24,925 nucleotides of DNA. Source: Ministeria vibrans ATCC 50519. Lineage: Eukaryota > Opisthokonta > Filasterea. The stretch's first letter is position 1. Each line of letters opens with the position of its first letter. This document shows, piece after piece, positions 1-10,090 of the stretch. Where the stretch lies: the NCBI GenBank assembly GCA_943704425.1, contig CALSCP010002434.1, positions 17,133 through 42,057 on the forward strand, written 5' to 3'. A model generated the notes under the pieces. It saw only the letters and a program-made list of their open reading frames with translations. It did no database searches and was not told the origin of the DNA. A program made the translations under genes and the position numbers.

Positions 1-1162
1 GCTGAGGTCACAGGGGCTTGCCTTAGTGCCGCCCTTGAGCCTCCTCCGTCAGTCGGCCTTCTTGCCCTGTCGTCCATGTGCTCTGCGGCGTCCGTGAGAA
101 GTTGATTGGCTGTCTTCCTCGCCGCCTCGTTGTCCGTCCATATGACCAGCTCCTGGGCAGGGTCACTATACCACAGTGCCATACAGATCGCCCACATCTC
201 GGGCTGGTAGCTGCTATGCGCGGGGAAAGGGAAGCGCATGGTCCAATGGGGTTGTGCCGCATATGGTTGGTCATCACCGGTATATAAACGGCGGCGCCGC
301 CTGAGGCGTCGGCTGCAACAAAGGCGCCGTCCGTCGCCACCACCAAGGGGCCATGTGGCGTTCCTTGCGCACCTACCGCTTCATCCCGTCCACTCACCTT
401 CAGGTACCCCCGCCCGCATAGCTCTTGGTGTCGTGTGGCCACTGAGGGAGTCTCCACCCTCAACGTTGCAGCTCTGGCAATCAGCCGTCCCAGCGTTGAC
501 TGCAAACACGGGGTACGACGTTGCACGCCAAGCGTCTCACACACCGTCCTGTAGTCACGCTCATGGATCGTGGCCACTGACGGTGCTCCATTTTTTTTTT
601 TTTTGGAAGTCCTAGGGCAAAAGCTTCATTGTACAACTCCATACACGTAGGACCACACCTCCCTCTTGCGCTCCGCTCGGAGAGTCGCCAAGCTCTTCAC
701 CTTCCCGGTCTGGTCCATCAGGTCACCTACCCTGCGTACTCCTAAATCGAGGAGGGCGCGACACTCCTTCCCCGTTAACACTGCTTCCCATGCGAGAGGT
801 CCGTCTTGAGCGAAGGGGGCGTCTCCATCCCAAAAGCTTGCCATCCTCAGGCCGTGTCGCTTGAGGCAGTTCACAGTGTTGCCACTGAGTGACCGTTGCC
901 CTCGGCGTGCCGCACCAGAGGTTGTCACGGTCGGCGTGATTGCCCATCCATTGTACCACCGCACAAAATGCCATCGCCGTTGTGCTAGGCGTAGAGAAAA
1001 AGCACCTGAGGCGTGCACGATCTTGTAGATATCTCTCACTGACCTCCACGGAGGACGTATAATAGGGTTAGAGTGATGGATGCCTTGGGTCTTTCCATTC
1101 AGTGGTGTTGCTATTGATACACAGTACTGCATTGTAGACTGTCCTCTGTTGACCTGTACCAA
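1..1162 (-). pseudogene. Degenerate non-LTR (LINE-type) retrotransposon fragment: RT C-terminal linker plus RNase H
   Basis: Reading on the minus strand, 1162-626 encodes a stretch like the region after reverse transcriptase in LINE polyproteins (motif LLDLGVRRVGDLMD). It is followed by an RNase H domain. Its three visible catalytic acids lie in TDGAFVAAD (frame of 577-290), PEMWAICMALWY and VIWTDNEAA (another frame, about 290-100). The element is broken. The RNase H needs a frame change near 285-290. An in-frame TGA stands at 626-628, where an alternative frame reads MELYNEAFALGLP, so a second frame change is likely near 640. A run of 14 A (sense) lies at 604-591. No RT catalytic core is seen upstream, so the copy looks 5'-truncated; its 3' end, with the last RNase H residue, lies beyond the window edge. 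It cannot encode an active protein as it stands. The retroelement assignment is by motif; the clade is not resolved. Confidence 0.72.
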
Positions 1163-1618
1163 TGAAAGACTAGTGATTAGGCTACTTTGCAGTTTGCACC
1201 TGCTCGGTACTTGAAATTGAAAGTTACAAAAAAGGAACCGATTCCATTGTCACAACGCGTTGTGGTAAACTTCATCTCTTTCTTTCTCATTTTTTGCTCT
1301 CTCACACGCACTCTCTCTTAACTCCGTACGGAGAAGTCAGTTGTTATAGTCCTTGACAGGAGCATCACTATTGCCCGCTTTTCCGTTCTTATTGGCATGA
1401 TTCTGGTACGAATCTGGTGCAACTCTTGAGCACCCCTTTCCGCCTCCTTAGTCGCATTCGCCAGCCTTTTCTGCCTATTAAATCTATTTGGATCTCGGGC
1501 TCATTGGCTCTTTATTATACTCATCGAGCACAACTCACAAATACTTGACTCCCATCAGCTATTTCGCTATTCAATCTATTTATCTAAATTATTACGACAA
1601 GTATTCTTTTTAATCACT
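1163..1618. other. Intergenic, upstream of the 502-aa gene
   Basis: No open frame or RNA gene is seen in these 456 bases. They separate the retroelement relic from the next gene and presumably hold that gene's promoter. A perfect 12-bp palindrome, CTCCGTACGGAG, lies at 1322-1333. The last 100 bases before the ATG are AT-rich. No TATA element or other known motif is convincing. Confidence 0.5.
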
Positions 1619-3173
1619 ATGCTGACAACGTCTCACAATGCAGCAACACTCCACGACAAACTAGCACACATTGAAGCCAAGGTGTCAGAGGCATTCTCGT
1701 CGCCCCACACCGCACAGTGTCCGCACGAGCGAGTGCTTCGCAAACTTTTCCCTCAACTTGCCTCCGATCTGTCCAAATGGTGCCACGACGAAGCGCTGCT
1801 GCGCGACCCCGTTGCCCGGAAGCACCTTACATCCATACTATACACAATGGCCATGTCGCGCGAGCCTCGCGCCTCGTATGGATTTCGCGCGTCACTTTGG
1901 TTTCAATCGCGTCTGCGCACTCTCTGTGGCACTGCAGACGAAGCAGACGTGCTGACCAGCACCGCCGCGCTTGCCACGGGCCTACCCGAATGGGTCATTC
2001 AACACGAGGCGCCCCCACTGCGACTGGAGCGGCGGCAAGCGAAACCCGTCACAGTGTCGACTTGGCCGTCGCTTTCACTACATTCCGCGGCCAACGCTCG
2101 AAAACAAGACGACCTGAGCTGGGAAGCATGTACCCAGTCAGTCTACACGGATGTCGTTGCAGCCAACAGCGGGATGGATGTTGTTGAAGCAATTTGTCGG
2201 GACGAGTGGGACACTGACAACGGCCAAGTACACTTTTGGCTGGCACGTCCCGCTGCTTTTCGCGACCACCTTCTCTCGCTTGTGAACCTAGACGAAGACG
2301 CAGACACGTCATCATCATCATGTGGCACCATTACGACAGCTATTACTACGGTTTCACAAGCCATGTTTCACCATCCGAGTCTACACGCATTCGGCATGCA
2401 AGTGATCGATGCACTGTTGTGCGCGTCGGATGGCGACGAGCGGGTCCTCGTCTTTGCCTCCAGTCTACAAACGCAGTTTCTCGACTGTATTCACAGCTCA
2501 CGAGCACCACAGCGGTTGCATCATGTCGCGCTGGGTCTGGACGCCTTCTATCCACCCGTCTACCGCGAGCTTGTCATTGTGGTGTCGAGCAGCCCGCCGA
2601 CCTGGCCCGAGGTACTCTCGGTTGGGCAAGCGGAATATATTCTGCGCGCCATTTCGCGTGCTACAGGCGGCGCACTTGACCCGCACTCGCGCGCGTTTCT
2701 TGAACTATGGCTGTTCCTGGCTCGTTTCTCGCAGTGGCGCGAGGCCGTTGTGGCGTCGCTCGCCTTTCCCATGCATCTTGTGCGCGGCTACGTTTCGACG
2801 CAGGCGGATGTTCTCAGCGCCTTTCTCGGTGGCGACACCACGCTGACGCGCAAAGCTTTGACGCGTGCCATCAAAGTCTTGCGGGGCTCTCTCAGCACTC
2901 CCACCGACGATAGTGCTCCCGACACTATCCGACTCTATCTCACTCGCATCGGCTCTATTGTCGCTCCCCACTCCGCTGTCTACTCTGCACTCATCCTCCT
3001 GCTCAGCCATCACGCCTGTCGCCGCCCTCATTTTCGCACCGCGCTTCTTTCCACCCTTGAAGCGCATCCTATTTCGTAAGACAGAGAGGAGAAGATTTAT
3101 TTTCGTTCATTTTTTTGGTAGGGAGTTGCTTCGCGCGCGCGTCCGCCATCTCATTGACACGCAGATTGCCTGA
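1619..3173 (+). CDS. Unrecognised 502-aa helical protein, two exons
   Basis: Exon 1 is 1619-3075 and exon 2 is 3122-3173; the 46-nt intron (GTAAGA...TTGGTAG) is in phase 2. Read without splicing, the frame stops at TAA 3077-3079, inside the donor. Splicing replaces that with a 17-residue tail starting ELLRARVRHLIDTQIA and a TGA stop. The spliced tail is preferred because the donor is strong, the intron has a T-run before its AG, and the phase fits. The protein is rich in Leu and Ala with many predicted amphipathic helices, no signal peptide, no clear membrane span and no catalytic motif I recognise. It could be an alpha-solenoid scaffold; I compared it mentally with NELF-B and other helical-repeat proteins and found no convincing match. 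The ATG at 1619 is the first in frame. Confidence 0.8.
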
Positions 3174-3542
3174 AACCAATGCTCATTCATCATGTACAAC
3201 AATTGTTTATTATGTATAACACACGGCACTGCTTGCGACCGACGGCTCACGAGTACAATAACAATACGGCAACGACTCTTCTTGTTTGTGGCACTCTTCA
3301 ACTGTTCGCTGCATCAGCCACATGATATACTCTGGATCAACAACGCGTCTGTACTTGTGTGTCCGATTCTCAACTGTACGCTGCATCAGTCACATGACGT
3401 AGCAACGCGCCGCGACTTGTGTCTCATTCTCAACTGTACGCTGCATCAATCACACGACGTAGCAACGCGCTGCGACTTGTGTCTCATTCTCACGATATAC
3501 TCTGCATCATTACACTGGAATACTGCATTTGCATTGCAAAAT
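3174..3542. other. Convergent intergenic region
   Basis: This gap separates the 3' ends of the 502-aa gene (plus strand) and AOX (minus strand). Most of it is the tandem repeat annotated separately. Short open frames running through the repeat look like shadows. Confidence 0.5.
3298..3510. repeat. Imperfect ~60-bp tandem repeat
   Basis: The core CAACTGTACGCTGCATCA (first copy with TTCGCT) begins at about 3298, 3371 and 3431, and a partial fourth copy (TCTGCATCA) lies near 3500. The spacing is 73 and then 60 bases. Between cores the copies share GTAGCAACGCG and GACTTGTGTCTCATTCTCA. The two central copies are nearly identical, so duplication was recent. The array lies just beyond the AOX stop codon. 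Confidence 0.85.
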
Positions 3543-5235
3543 TCACTTGGTGCTCAACTCGGTCTGTTCCCGGTTGCGTTGAAGGTCGTCCTCCATCGAC
3601 AGCGGGTCCTCATCAATGCCCCCTCGGCGAATCTGGTCACTGAGCTGGTGGTTGAAGTCGCGGTGCATGGCTTCGTCTGCACGCACACACAGAATCACGT
3701 CGCGCAATGTTGCATTGGGCGCAAGTCGATAGTACTGCTTGGCAATCTATGAGGAACCATACGCAAAAAAAGAATGAGCGCTCGAAAAAACAAAATTTCG
3801 AATCTTTCTTTTGAAAAAAAAGTACCTCGGGTGCAGGTCTGTTGGGAATGGCGCCCGAATCAACAGCGGCCAAATAGTCATTGTATGCGCGCAGGGCACT
3901 CTCTTCGAGATAGCCAACCATGCGATGGGCAACTTTGGGCGATGCAGTATACATCAGACCGTATCCAGTCACATACAGTGCCTGTGGGTGCGTGTACGAA
4001 GCGTGTAAGTCACCGACTGATGTTGCGTCATGCGTCTCTCGTGTTTCTCACCTGTGCGACCATGACAAATACACGCTCGTGCAGGCGAGGTTCAGTCATT
4101 TGCATCCACGTGAGCAAATGCATTCGCTCATTCTCCGCCTCTACAGAAGCAGTGAGACAAAATAAAAAAGCATGCATTTGACGCGAGACACACTTGACAA
4201 ATGTACCTTCTTGGAGAGTGTTGATCCATCCGTGATCGCGTTTCATGCTGCGCAGAGAGCGCAAGTGGCGCGAGAGCGCTGCCACATAACCAGGCACAGC
4301 CGCAACCGTCTCGAGAGTCACCGCGTGATGATCTATAGAATTAATCAGGGATCTCGACGAAATCTCGACTGCAATGCACATAACAAAGTGGGTTTGGTCT
4401 GACCGTATTTCTCGCGAAAGAAGAGATGCATGGCCTTCTCAAGGACAGCTACCAGCGAGTAAGCGACTCGATCGCCAATGGTCTTGGGCGTGTAGTGATA
4501 GGGTGTGCTAATGAGGGGGCTCTCCAGATCCTTGATGCCAATCGCAGGTGGAAACGACCGCTTTTCCTTGACGGACAGTGCCTGGTGGCGTGAGTATGCC
4601 TTTGAGATGAGCTCTTCAGCTTCAGGTGTAATCTAATGAAAACGAAAGGTAGTGCGAGGATTGTCAAGGGTCAAAACAACAGTAATAATTATTAATGAGC
4701 TACACAAATTAATAAATGGGTTGTATTCTCTAATAATTAGTGCGCGAGAGAGCGAGAGAGAGCGAGCGCACGTTGAAATCAATGTCTCCCAGACTCCACC
4801 CATATGCAGGGGTCGTCACACAAAACGGCATTCGCGGGCGACACGTGAACAAGTCTCATTTCACACAGTGCGCAAACGGATATCATCCCGTCAACCCTGA
4901 ACCCTGGGGCTGTATCCAAGCCAGACGCATCGCCGTCAAGCACACGCGACCGACAACATACATAGGCGCACCACACAGGGAGCATTCACATCCACTCGCA
5001 CGCTAGCAATCATTCACATTATCAACTGGTTGAGAGAATTGTGTCACTCGCTAAAATCTGTCTCGCACCCCATCGCGACAGCACGAGCCCCTCGCCTCAA
5101 CACCAACGCGCGTTCGGTGCGGACACTCCCACACCTTACCCAGTTGTACTTCCGGTCGTAGGCTACGACTGCAGTCCGAGAGAACGATCGAGCAAACGGA
5201 GAAATTATTTTGTGTTGAAGACTCGCACGCAGCAT
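3543..5235 (-). CDS. AOX: Mitochondrial alternative oxidase (ubiquinol oxidase)
   Basis: Oxidises ubiquinol and reduces oxygen to water without pumping protons, at the inner mitochondrial membrane. Exons on the minus strand: 5235-5140, 4632-4404, 4332-4207, 4140-4052, 3981-3826, 3746-3543; this gives 299 aa, a normal AOX length. Residues 1-32 look like a mitochondrial presequence ([20 protein letters not shown]). All six diiron ligands are present: E116 in [10 protein letters not shown]155 and H158 in EAENERMH, E206 in GYLEES, E257 and H260 in RADEAMH. The PAPE/IA join across the last intron matches the family exactly. The uncertain part is intron 1 (5139-4633, 507 nt, far longer than the others). 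Direct splicing is in phase, but the interval could hide a small exon (a WSLGDIDF-like stretch lies near 4790-4770). EFHD lies upstream on the same strand. Confidence 0.95.
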
Positions 5236-5513
5236 GGTCGGGGGTGTTAGGATGGATCAGGGGTGGAAGAAGAGTCTAGTCCTATCAAGTCAAGATAGAA
5301 AAAAAAAAGTGCTGTCAGACTGACTCACTGTCAGACATCAGTCACTCGATGAATTATTTGAAGTGCGATAATTTGTTATACGACGAATAAAACCCGAAAT
5401 TGATCAATTTGTCCGAGGCCGACTCCTTTCTACTCCTTTCTTGCTCAGTTCTTTCCATGATCCATTCAAATACAATGGTGAGACCCGTCTGTTTATTAGT
5501 AAATAAATATTGC

Positions 5514-6426
5514 CTACTTCCACAGAGACGCCTTCTCCTTGAATTCAGCCTTGCGTTGCTTCGCCGCAGCTGCCTCGGCCTTCTTCGCCTCTTGCTCGGC
5601 CTGCACACAAAACACTCCGGTCAAATTCAAATTCAAACCACCCAGCCAGATCAGGCACATTGTGCCTCGCCTAACCTTGATCTCATCGGCAAACTTGTTG
5701 CTCTGCGCCTGTTGCGCCGCATGCGCCTCAAAGAAGCCCTTGGCACCCTTCACGCCTTCCTCGGCAACATTCACCTCCTTGGCAAGACTCTGCAGACCCC
5801 CCGACGTCAACTCACCCTTGGCAGCCTTGTGGAAGATCAGCAGGAACTCGCGAAAGCTGATCTGACCGTCACCGTCTTCGTCAACCTACAGCCCAACGAA
5901 TGCGTATGGATCAATGCGACAGGACACACACACTCGCGGGGCACCTCAGAGATCATAGCCTTGAGTCCAACGTGCGTCTGGGGATGCCCCAGCTTCTCCA
6001 TCATGCGCGTCAGCTCCGTCATGCTTGAGACGGTGCATAGGCGGTTAGTTAGTGCATTGTCTGTTAGTGCGTCTCTTGCTCCTCCTCCTCCTCCGCGTTT
6101 CTTACTCAATGTAGTTCGAATGGTCTTCGTCGTACGTCTGGAACTGCTTCTTGTAGTCCTGAATTTCTTTGCGTGAAAAGTTGGGAAATTCACTACAAGA
6201 AAAAAAAAAAGTTCAACGAAACCACAGAGACAGGATCAACGCTAGACACAGCGGCACAGCGGCACAGACACACAGGCACCAGGCGCAACACCCTCCCGGC
6301 CTCTCTCGTCCCCGGCGCGTACGTGTAGGGGTTGAACGCAGTCGATTCCACTTTGTCAACGCTCTCGCCCGCATTGATCTGCCCACGGCGCGCCAGCTTT
6401 GCTTGAAGATCGTCGTCCATATTCAA
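5514..6426 (-). CDS. EFHD2: Swiprosin/EFHD-like EF-hand protein
   Basis: Calcium-binding actin-associated adaptor by family. Exons on the minus strand: 6426-6323, 6192-6106, 6023-5945, 5885-5676, 5600-5514; this gives 188 aa (human EFHD2 is about 240, and the short disordered N-terminus explains the difference). The FNPYTEF motif (31-37), SRKEI, MMEKLG.PQTH.GLK and the VKGAK.FFEA segment follow the swiprosin pattern in order. EF-hand loop 1 is D56-E67 with Asn instead of Gly at position 6; loop 2 is D92-E103 and fully canonical. The C-terminus is a Lys/Glu/Ala coiled coil (about 150-185), also as in the family. The ATG at 6426 is followed by a second ATG at 6420. It is transcribed divergently from MIPEP. 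The assignment to the EFHD family is firm; EFHD1 versus EFHD2 orthology is not meaningful at this distance. Confidence 0.93.
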
Positions 6427-6685
6427 TGCTTCACAAAAGGTCGGTGGTGAATAAAAATGAATATTGAGAATGCTTTAATGCTATTCACAAGACAAAAGCA
6501 GAGCACAGAAGTTGAAGATCAACGCAAGTGAAAAAGAAAAATAACGCGTTTCTCAGGCAGGTGAATGCTCTTGTATGATGTCTCATAGCTCACTCTTATG
6601 TCAGTCTTGAGTGGATTGCATCGCCGCAGTTAGATCAGCGCATTTAGAGACGAATGAAGTTTATTTTTTGTTTCAGTTTGTTTTG
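6427..6685. promoter_or_regulatory. Divergent EFHD / MIPEP upstream region
   Basis: The 259 bases between two divergent start codons must contain both promoters. The MIPEP side ends in TTTTTTGTTTCAG at about 6665-6675, just before the ATG, which looks like a splice acceptor and may mark an intron in the 5' untranslated region. No known binding site is recognised. Confidence 0.4.
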
Positions 6686-9174
6686 ATGCTCCTTCTGGCG
6701 CGCCGATCACTTGTCCAGCTGCCGAGGCGCGGCAACTGGCTTGGCGGGAGCTTATGGAGACGGTCGGTGGCCCTCAGCGCGCCGCGATCGTCGCCGCTCC
6801 AAGACGCGTTTGACGCGCCCACTGCCCGCCCGCGCGTCGACGCCACGGCTGCTGCCACAGGCTACTTTGGCATTGGGCTGCTTGCGCCAGGCTCTGCTGG
6901 GCTGAAAAAAGCGTCGCAGGAGGCGCGCAGTGAGTGCGAGCGTCTTGTGCAGAAGATTGTCGCGGATGGCGAATCGCCGCGCAACATTGTGCGGCTCGAC
7001 AGCGTCTCCAACCACCTCTGCAACGTGCTCGACGTCGCCGACTTCATCCGTAACTTTGACCCCAATGCTGATGTGCGCCAGGCGGCCCACGAAGCCTGGA
7101 CCGACCTTGCAGCGTATATGGAAACACTCAATACGCAGCCGACCTTGTACTTTGCCATGCACAACAGCTCAAAGACGCTCGACAAAGAGGACGCCCGTCT
7201 GTGTCTCCGCTCATTCCTCGTCGACTTTGAACGCTCCGGGGTCCATCTGCCTGCTGATTTACGCGAACGCGTCCTCTCCCTGACCAACCGTATGCAGAAG
7301 CTCGCCTTTGAGTTCAATCGTCTCAGCGCCCTGCCATCGTCATCGTCCGCACACGATCAGCCCGACGAGCAGAGTCTAGCGCACTTTACACGCGAACGAG
7401 CAGCGTCCCTGGCGCCCGAAGTGCGTCGTGTGCTGGGCCTGGATCGTGTCAACTGGGATCGCGACGAGCAGGTCGTCCTGCCCGTTTGCGACACTGTCTA
7501 CCAGTATGTCTTGCGCTTCTCGTCCAACAGCGCACTTCGCCAGGAAGTCTACGAAGCGCACTTCCAGCAACAAGACGCGCGCGTGACTACTCTTGAAGAG
7601 CTGTTGGAGACGCGGCGGGAACTGGCACAGGCTGTCGGGTTCAAGTCGTACGCACACCGCACGCTCGACACAAACAGTATGATGGACAGTCCAGACAATG
7701 TCGACGCCTTCCTCACGCTCGTCGCCAAGCACATACACCCTCACGCCCAGCACGAATACGACCAGCTGTGCGCGCTCAAGCAGCGTCGCGAAGGGCCCTC
7801 CGCCGGGCCCGTTGCGCCCTGGGACTACTGGCACTATTTGCCGCAGGTTAAGGCTCATCGCTTCCCGTCCGACTACCGTCGCTTCCTCTCCGTCGGCACC
7901 TGCATCCAGGGCTTCTCCACCATCCTCCAGCGCGTCTTTGGCGTCCACCTGACCGTCGAGCCCACGCGACCCGGTGAGCTGTGGCACCCCGACGTCGTCA
8001 AGCTGGCCATGCGCGACGACACCCCCGCCGCCCAGGACACTCTCCTTGGCGTCGTCTACTGCGACCTTTTCTCCCGCTCCGAGTCTGGCTCCGGCTCTCC
8101 GGCCGTCCACCACACCATTCGCTGTGCAGGACGTCTTCCCGACGGCTCTTGGCAGAGCCCCGTCTCCTCCCTCTCCTGTGGCTTTGTTCGTCCAAAGAAG
8201 AGTATGACGCGAGGAGTATTTTTTGGTGTATTTTGTTTGACCCTTTGTGTGCGGTTTTTTAGATGGCGTTGCGTTTCTGACCATTGACGAACTGGAAACA
8301 CTCTTCCACGAAATGGGCCACGCAGTGCACTCACTGCTGTCGCAGGGACAGTACCACAATGTGGCGGGCACACGCGTGCTTGTTGATTTTGTAGAAGTAC
8401 CGTCCATGCTTATGGAGAACTTTGCGTGGGACCCTCGCGTGCTCTGCTCCTTTGCGCGCGACTGTAAAACTGGGTATGTAATGAGTGTGTTATAGAGACA
8501 GGGTGAAAGAAAAGAGATTATTTTTGCCCTGTGCGTGTCAACATGTCATATATAGTGTGTAATCGACTTGTTTTGTAGTGAACCGATGAGCCGTGAAATG
8601 GCCAATGAGATTGTGCGTCGTCGCCACCACTTTGCGGCCAGTCGCACAATGGAACAGGTACGCATCTATCTCTTTCACACTCACCAAATGATTCCCTTTT
8701 TCTCACTCTTTTTTCTTCTTCTTACAATGTGAGTAGGTCGCGCGAGCAGCCGTCGACCAGGTCTTTCATGGGCCCGAGTCGGTCGTCGGGCGGTCGACGG
8801 TGCTGTGCCATCGCACCATGGCACGTTTCCTGCTGGCCCCACCGTCTACTGCTGCCCCCGTCCACGTCGCCATCACTCACCTTGTCAACTATGGCGCACA
8901 CTACTACTCCTATCTATGGGCACAGGCTCTGTCTTCCTGCCTTTGGCATGAGCTCTTTGAAAATGACCCTTTTTGTCGCGAAAATGGAGAGGTAATGCCC
9001 GCACTTGGTTGTTCTTTGTTTCATCCCACTTACTCGACTCGTTAGCGTTATCGTCGATTGTTGCTGGAACACGGAGGCTCCAAAGATCCCTGGGCAATGA
9101 TCACGGCGGTGCTTGGCAAGCGTCCTGATCTCGAATATCTTGCCAAATCTCTCGCTGATCGTTTCGATGAATAA
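6686..9174 (+). CDS. MIPEP: Mitochondrial intermediate peptidase (M3 metallopeptidase)
   Basis: Removes an octapeptide from precursors already cut by the matrix processing peptidase. Exons: 6686-8201, 8263-8473, 8579-8657, 8737-8991, 9046-9174; 729 aa, close to the human enzyme. The start at 6686 is chosen because it is the first in-frame ATG (upstream codons in this frame include only GTG/TTG) and it begins a basic, Arg-rich presequence (MLLLARRSLVQLPRRGNW). The zinc site is HEMGH at 521-525, with E550 in FVEVPS as third ligand; the exon 1/2 junction lies just before it. The exon 4 segment LVNYGAHYYSYLWA matches the MIP/oligopeptidase C-terminal signature. Thimet oligopeptidase is the alternative; the presequence and overall pattern favour MIP. 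The first intron (8202-8262) has a GTATGA donor. Confidence 0.93.
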
Positions 9175-9284
9175 TCTCAATTTGTAAACGAAAAAAATGA
9201 ATGTAAAACATTTTTTTTTCCTTCTTGTTTCATTTTTTTTTGTGTGCAAGCTACTCTCCTCCACATCTTGAATCCGATACGATC

Positions 9285-9786
9285 ATGACGACTCCCTTGG
9301 AACAGAGCGAAGTGCGGGCTGCAGAGGAGGGCGGTGACAGCGAAACACCCGACACAGTGCTGTGTCTGGAAGGTACGCCGGCATCCAGCACCGCTTGGCC
9401 TCCCTGTGGCCCGCGTTCATTGTGACTTGCACGCCTGAACACCGGCGTGGCGCTTCTTTCTTGAATACACTTTTTGAAAAGTCAAAAAACAAAAACGAAA
9501 CGCGTTTCGTAGACGGAATGAACAAACTTCACTCGATTGCCTCTCGCTTTCTCCTTCAATTTGGTACGAATGCGCCTTTGCCTTGTTCAAACGATGCTAA
9601 CACCGTGCGGCTGTGCAGAGGCGCTGTATCGTGATGATGTTGAGCGCGCGAACGAGTAACGAGAAAAATGCCGCAAAAATGTGTTTTATTCTCTTTGGTT
9701 TTTTTTTTCTTTCCAGAGTGGGCGAATATAAAACTGTTCTTCAAGTCGTCAACAGCTCGATTGACAACCATTTTAATAAAAGTTGA
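9285..9786 (+). CDS. Unrecognised 81-aa protein from four small exons
   Basis: Exons: 9285-9372, 9513-9563, 9619-9655, 9717-9786; junction phases 1, 1 and 2 keep one frame to TGA 9784-9786. The third donor (GTAACG) overlaps what would otherwise be an in-frame TAA, and the last acceptor follows a long T-run (TTTTTTTTTCTTTCCAG). The product has an acidic N-terminus (about 1-30) and then a helical, probably coiled-coil segment with phrases such as MNKLHSIASRFLLQFEALYR. Small coiled-coil subunits of Mediator, BLOC/BORC or kinetochore complexes look like this in general, but I see no specific match. It starts 110 bp after MIPEP on the same strand. AATAAA at 9775-9780 lies within the last codons. 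Confidence 0.68.
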
Positions 9787-10090
9787 GCCGGGCTTGAGTT
9801 TTCTAGACATATTCGATGTGAATCATTAATGTTAACAAGCAAGTTCTTTTTTATCATTCATTGGAACTGTACAGCCCGTCACCCGGCAACTCTGCCAAGT
9901 GCTAAATGTGAAATGTTAAATGTCTTTTATTACACAGCCGCGAGGCATGGATCACCAATATTTCATTTCAATTTGATGCTTTAGAAATTCAAATTCCATT
10001 TGGTGAAATGACAAATCTCATTATTTTCACTTCTCAGTGATTTTCCACTTCCGGTTCTCTTTCAGCACCGTTGTCTCCAACCTTCGTGCC
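9787..10090. other. AT-rich intergenic region
   Basis: About 300 bases between the 81-aa gene and saccharopine dehydrogenase. I see no open frame, RNA gene or repeat; it must hold the promoter of the downstream gene. Confidence 0.5.

Noticed and set aside
6611-6685. Upstream extension of MIPEP
   Set aside because: The codon at 6611 is GTG, not ATG, and the interval contains an acceptor-like TTTCAG; the ATG at 6686 begins a good presequence.
7376-8407. Minus-strand 343-aa frame opposite MIPEP exon 1
   Set aside because: It is a shadow of a GC-rich coding exon and crosses an intron of the confirmed gene.
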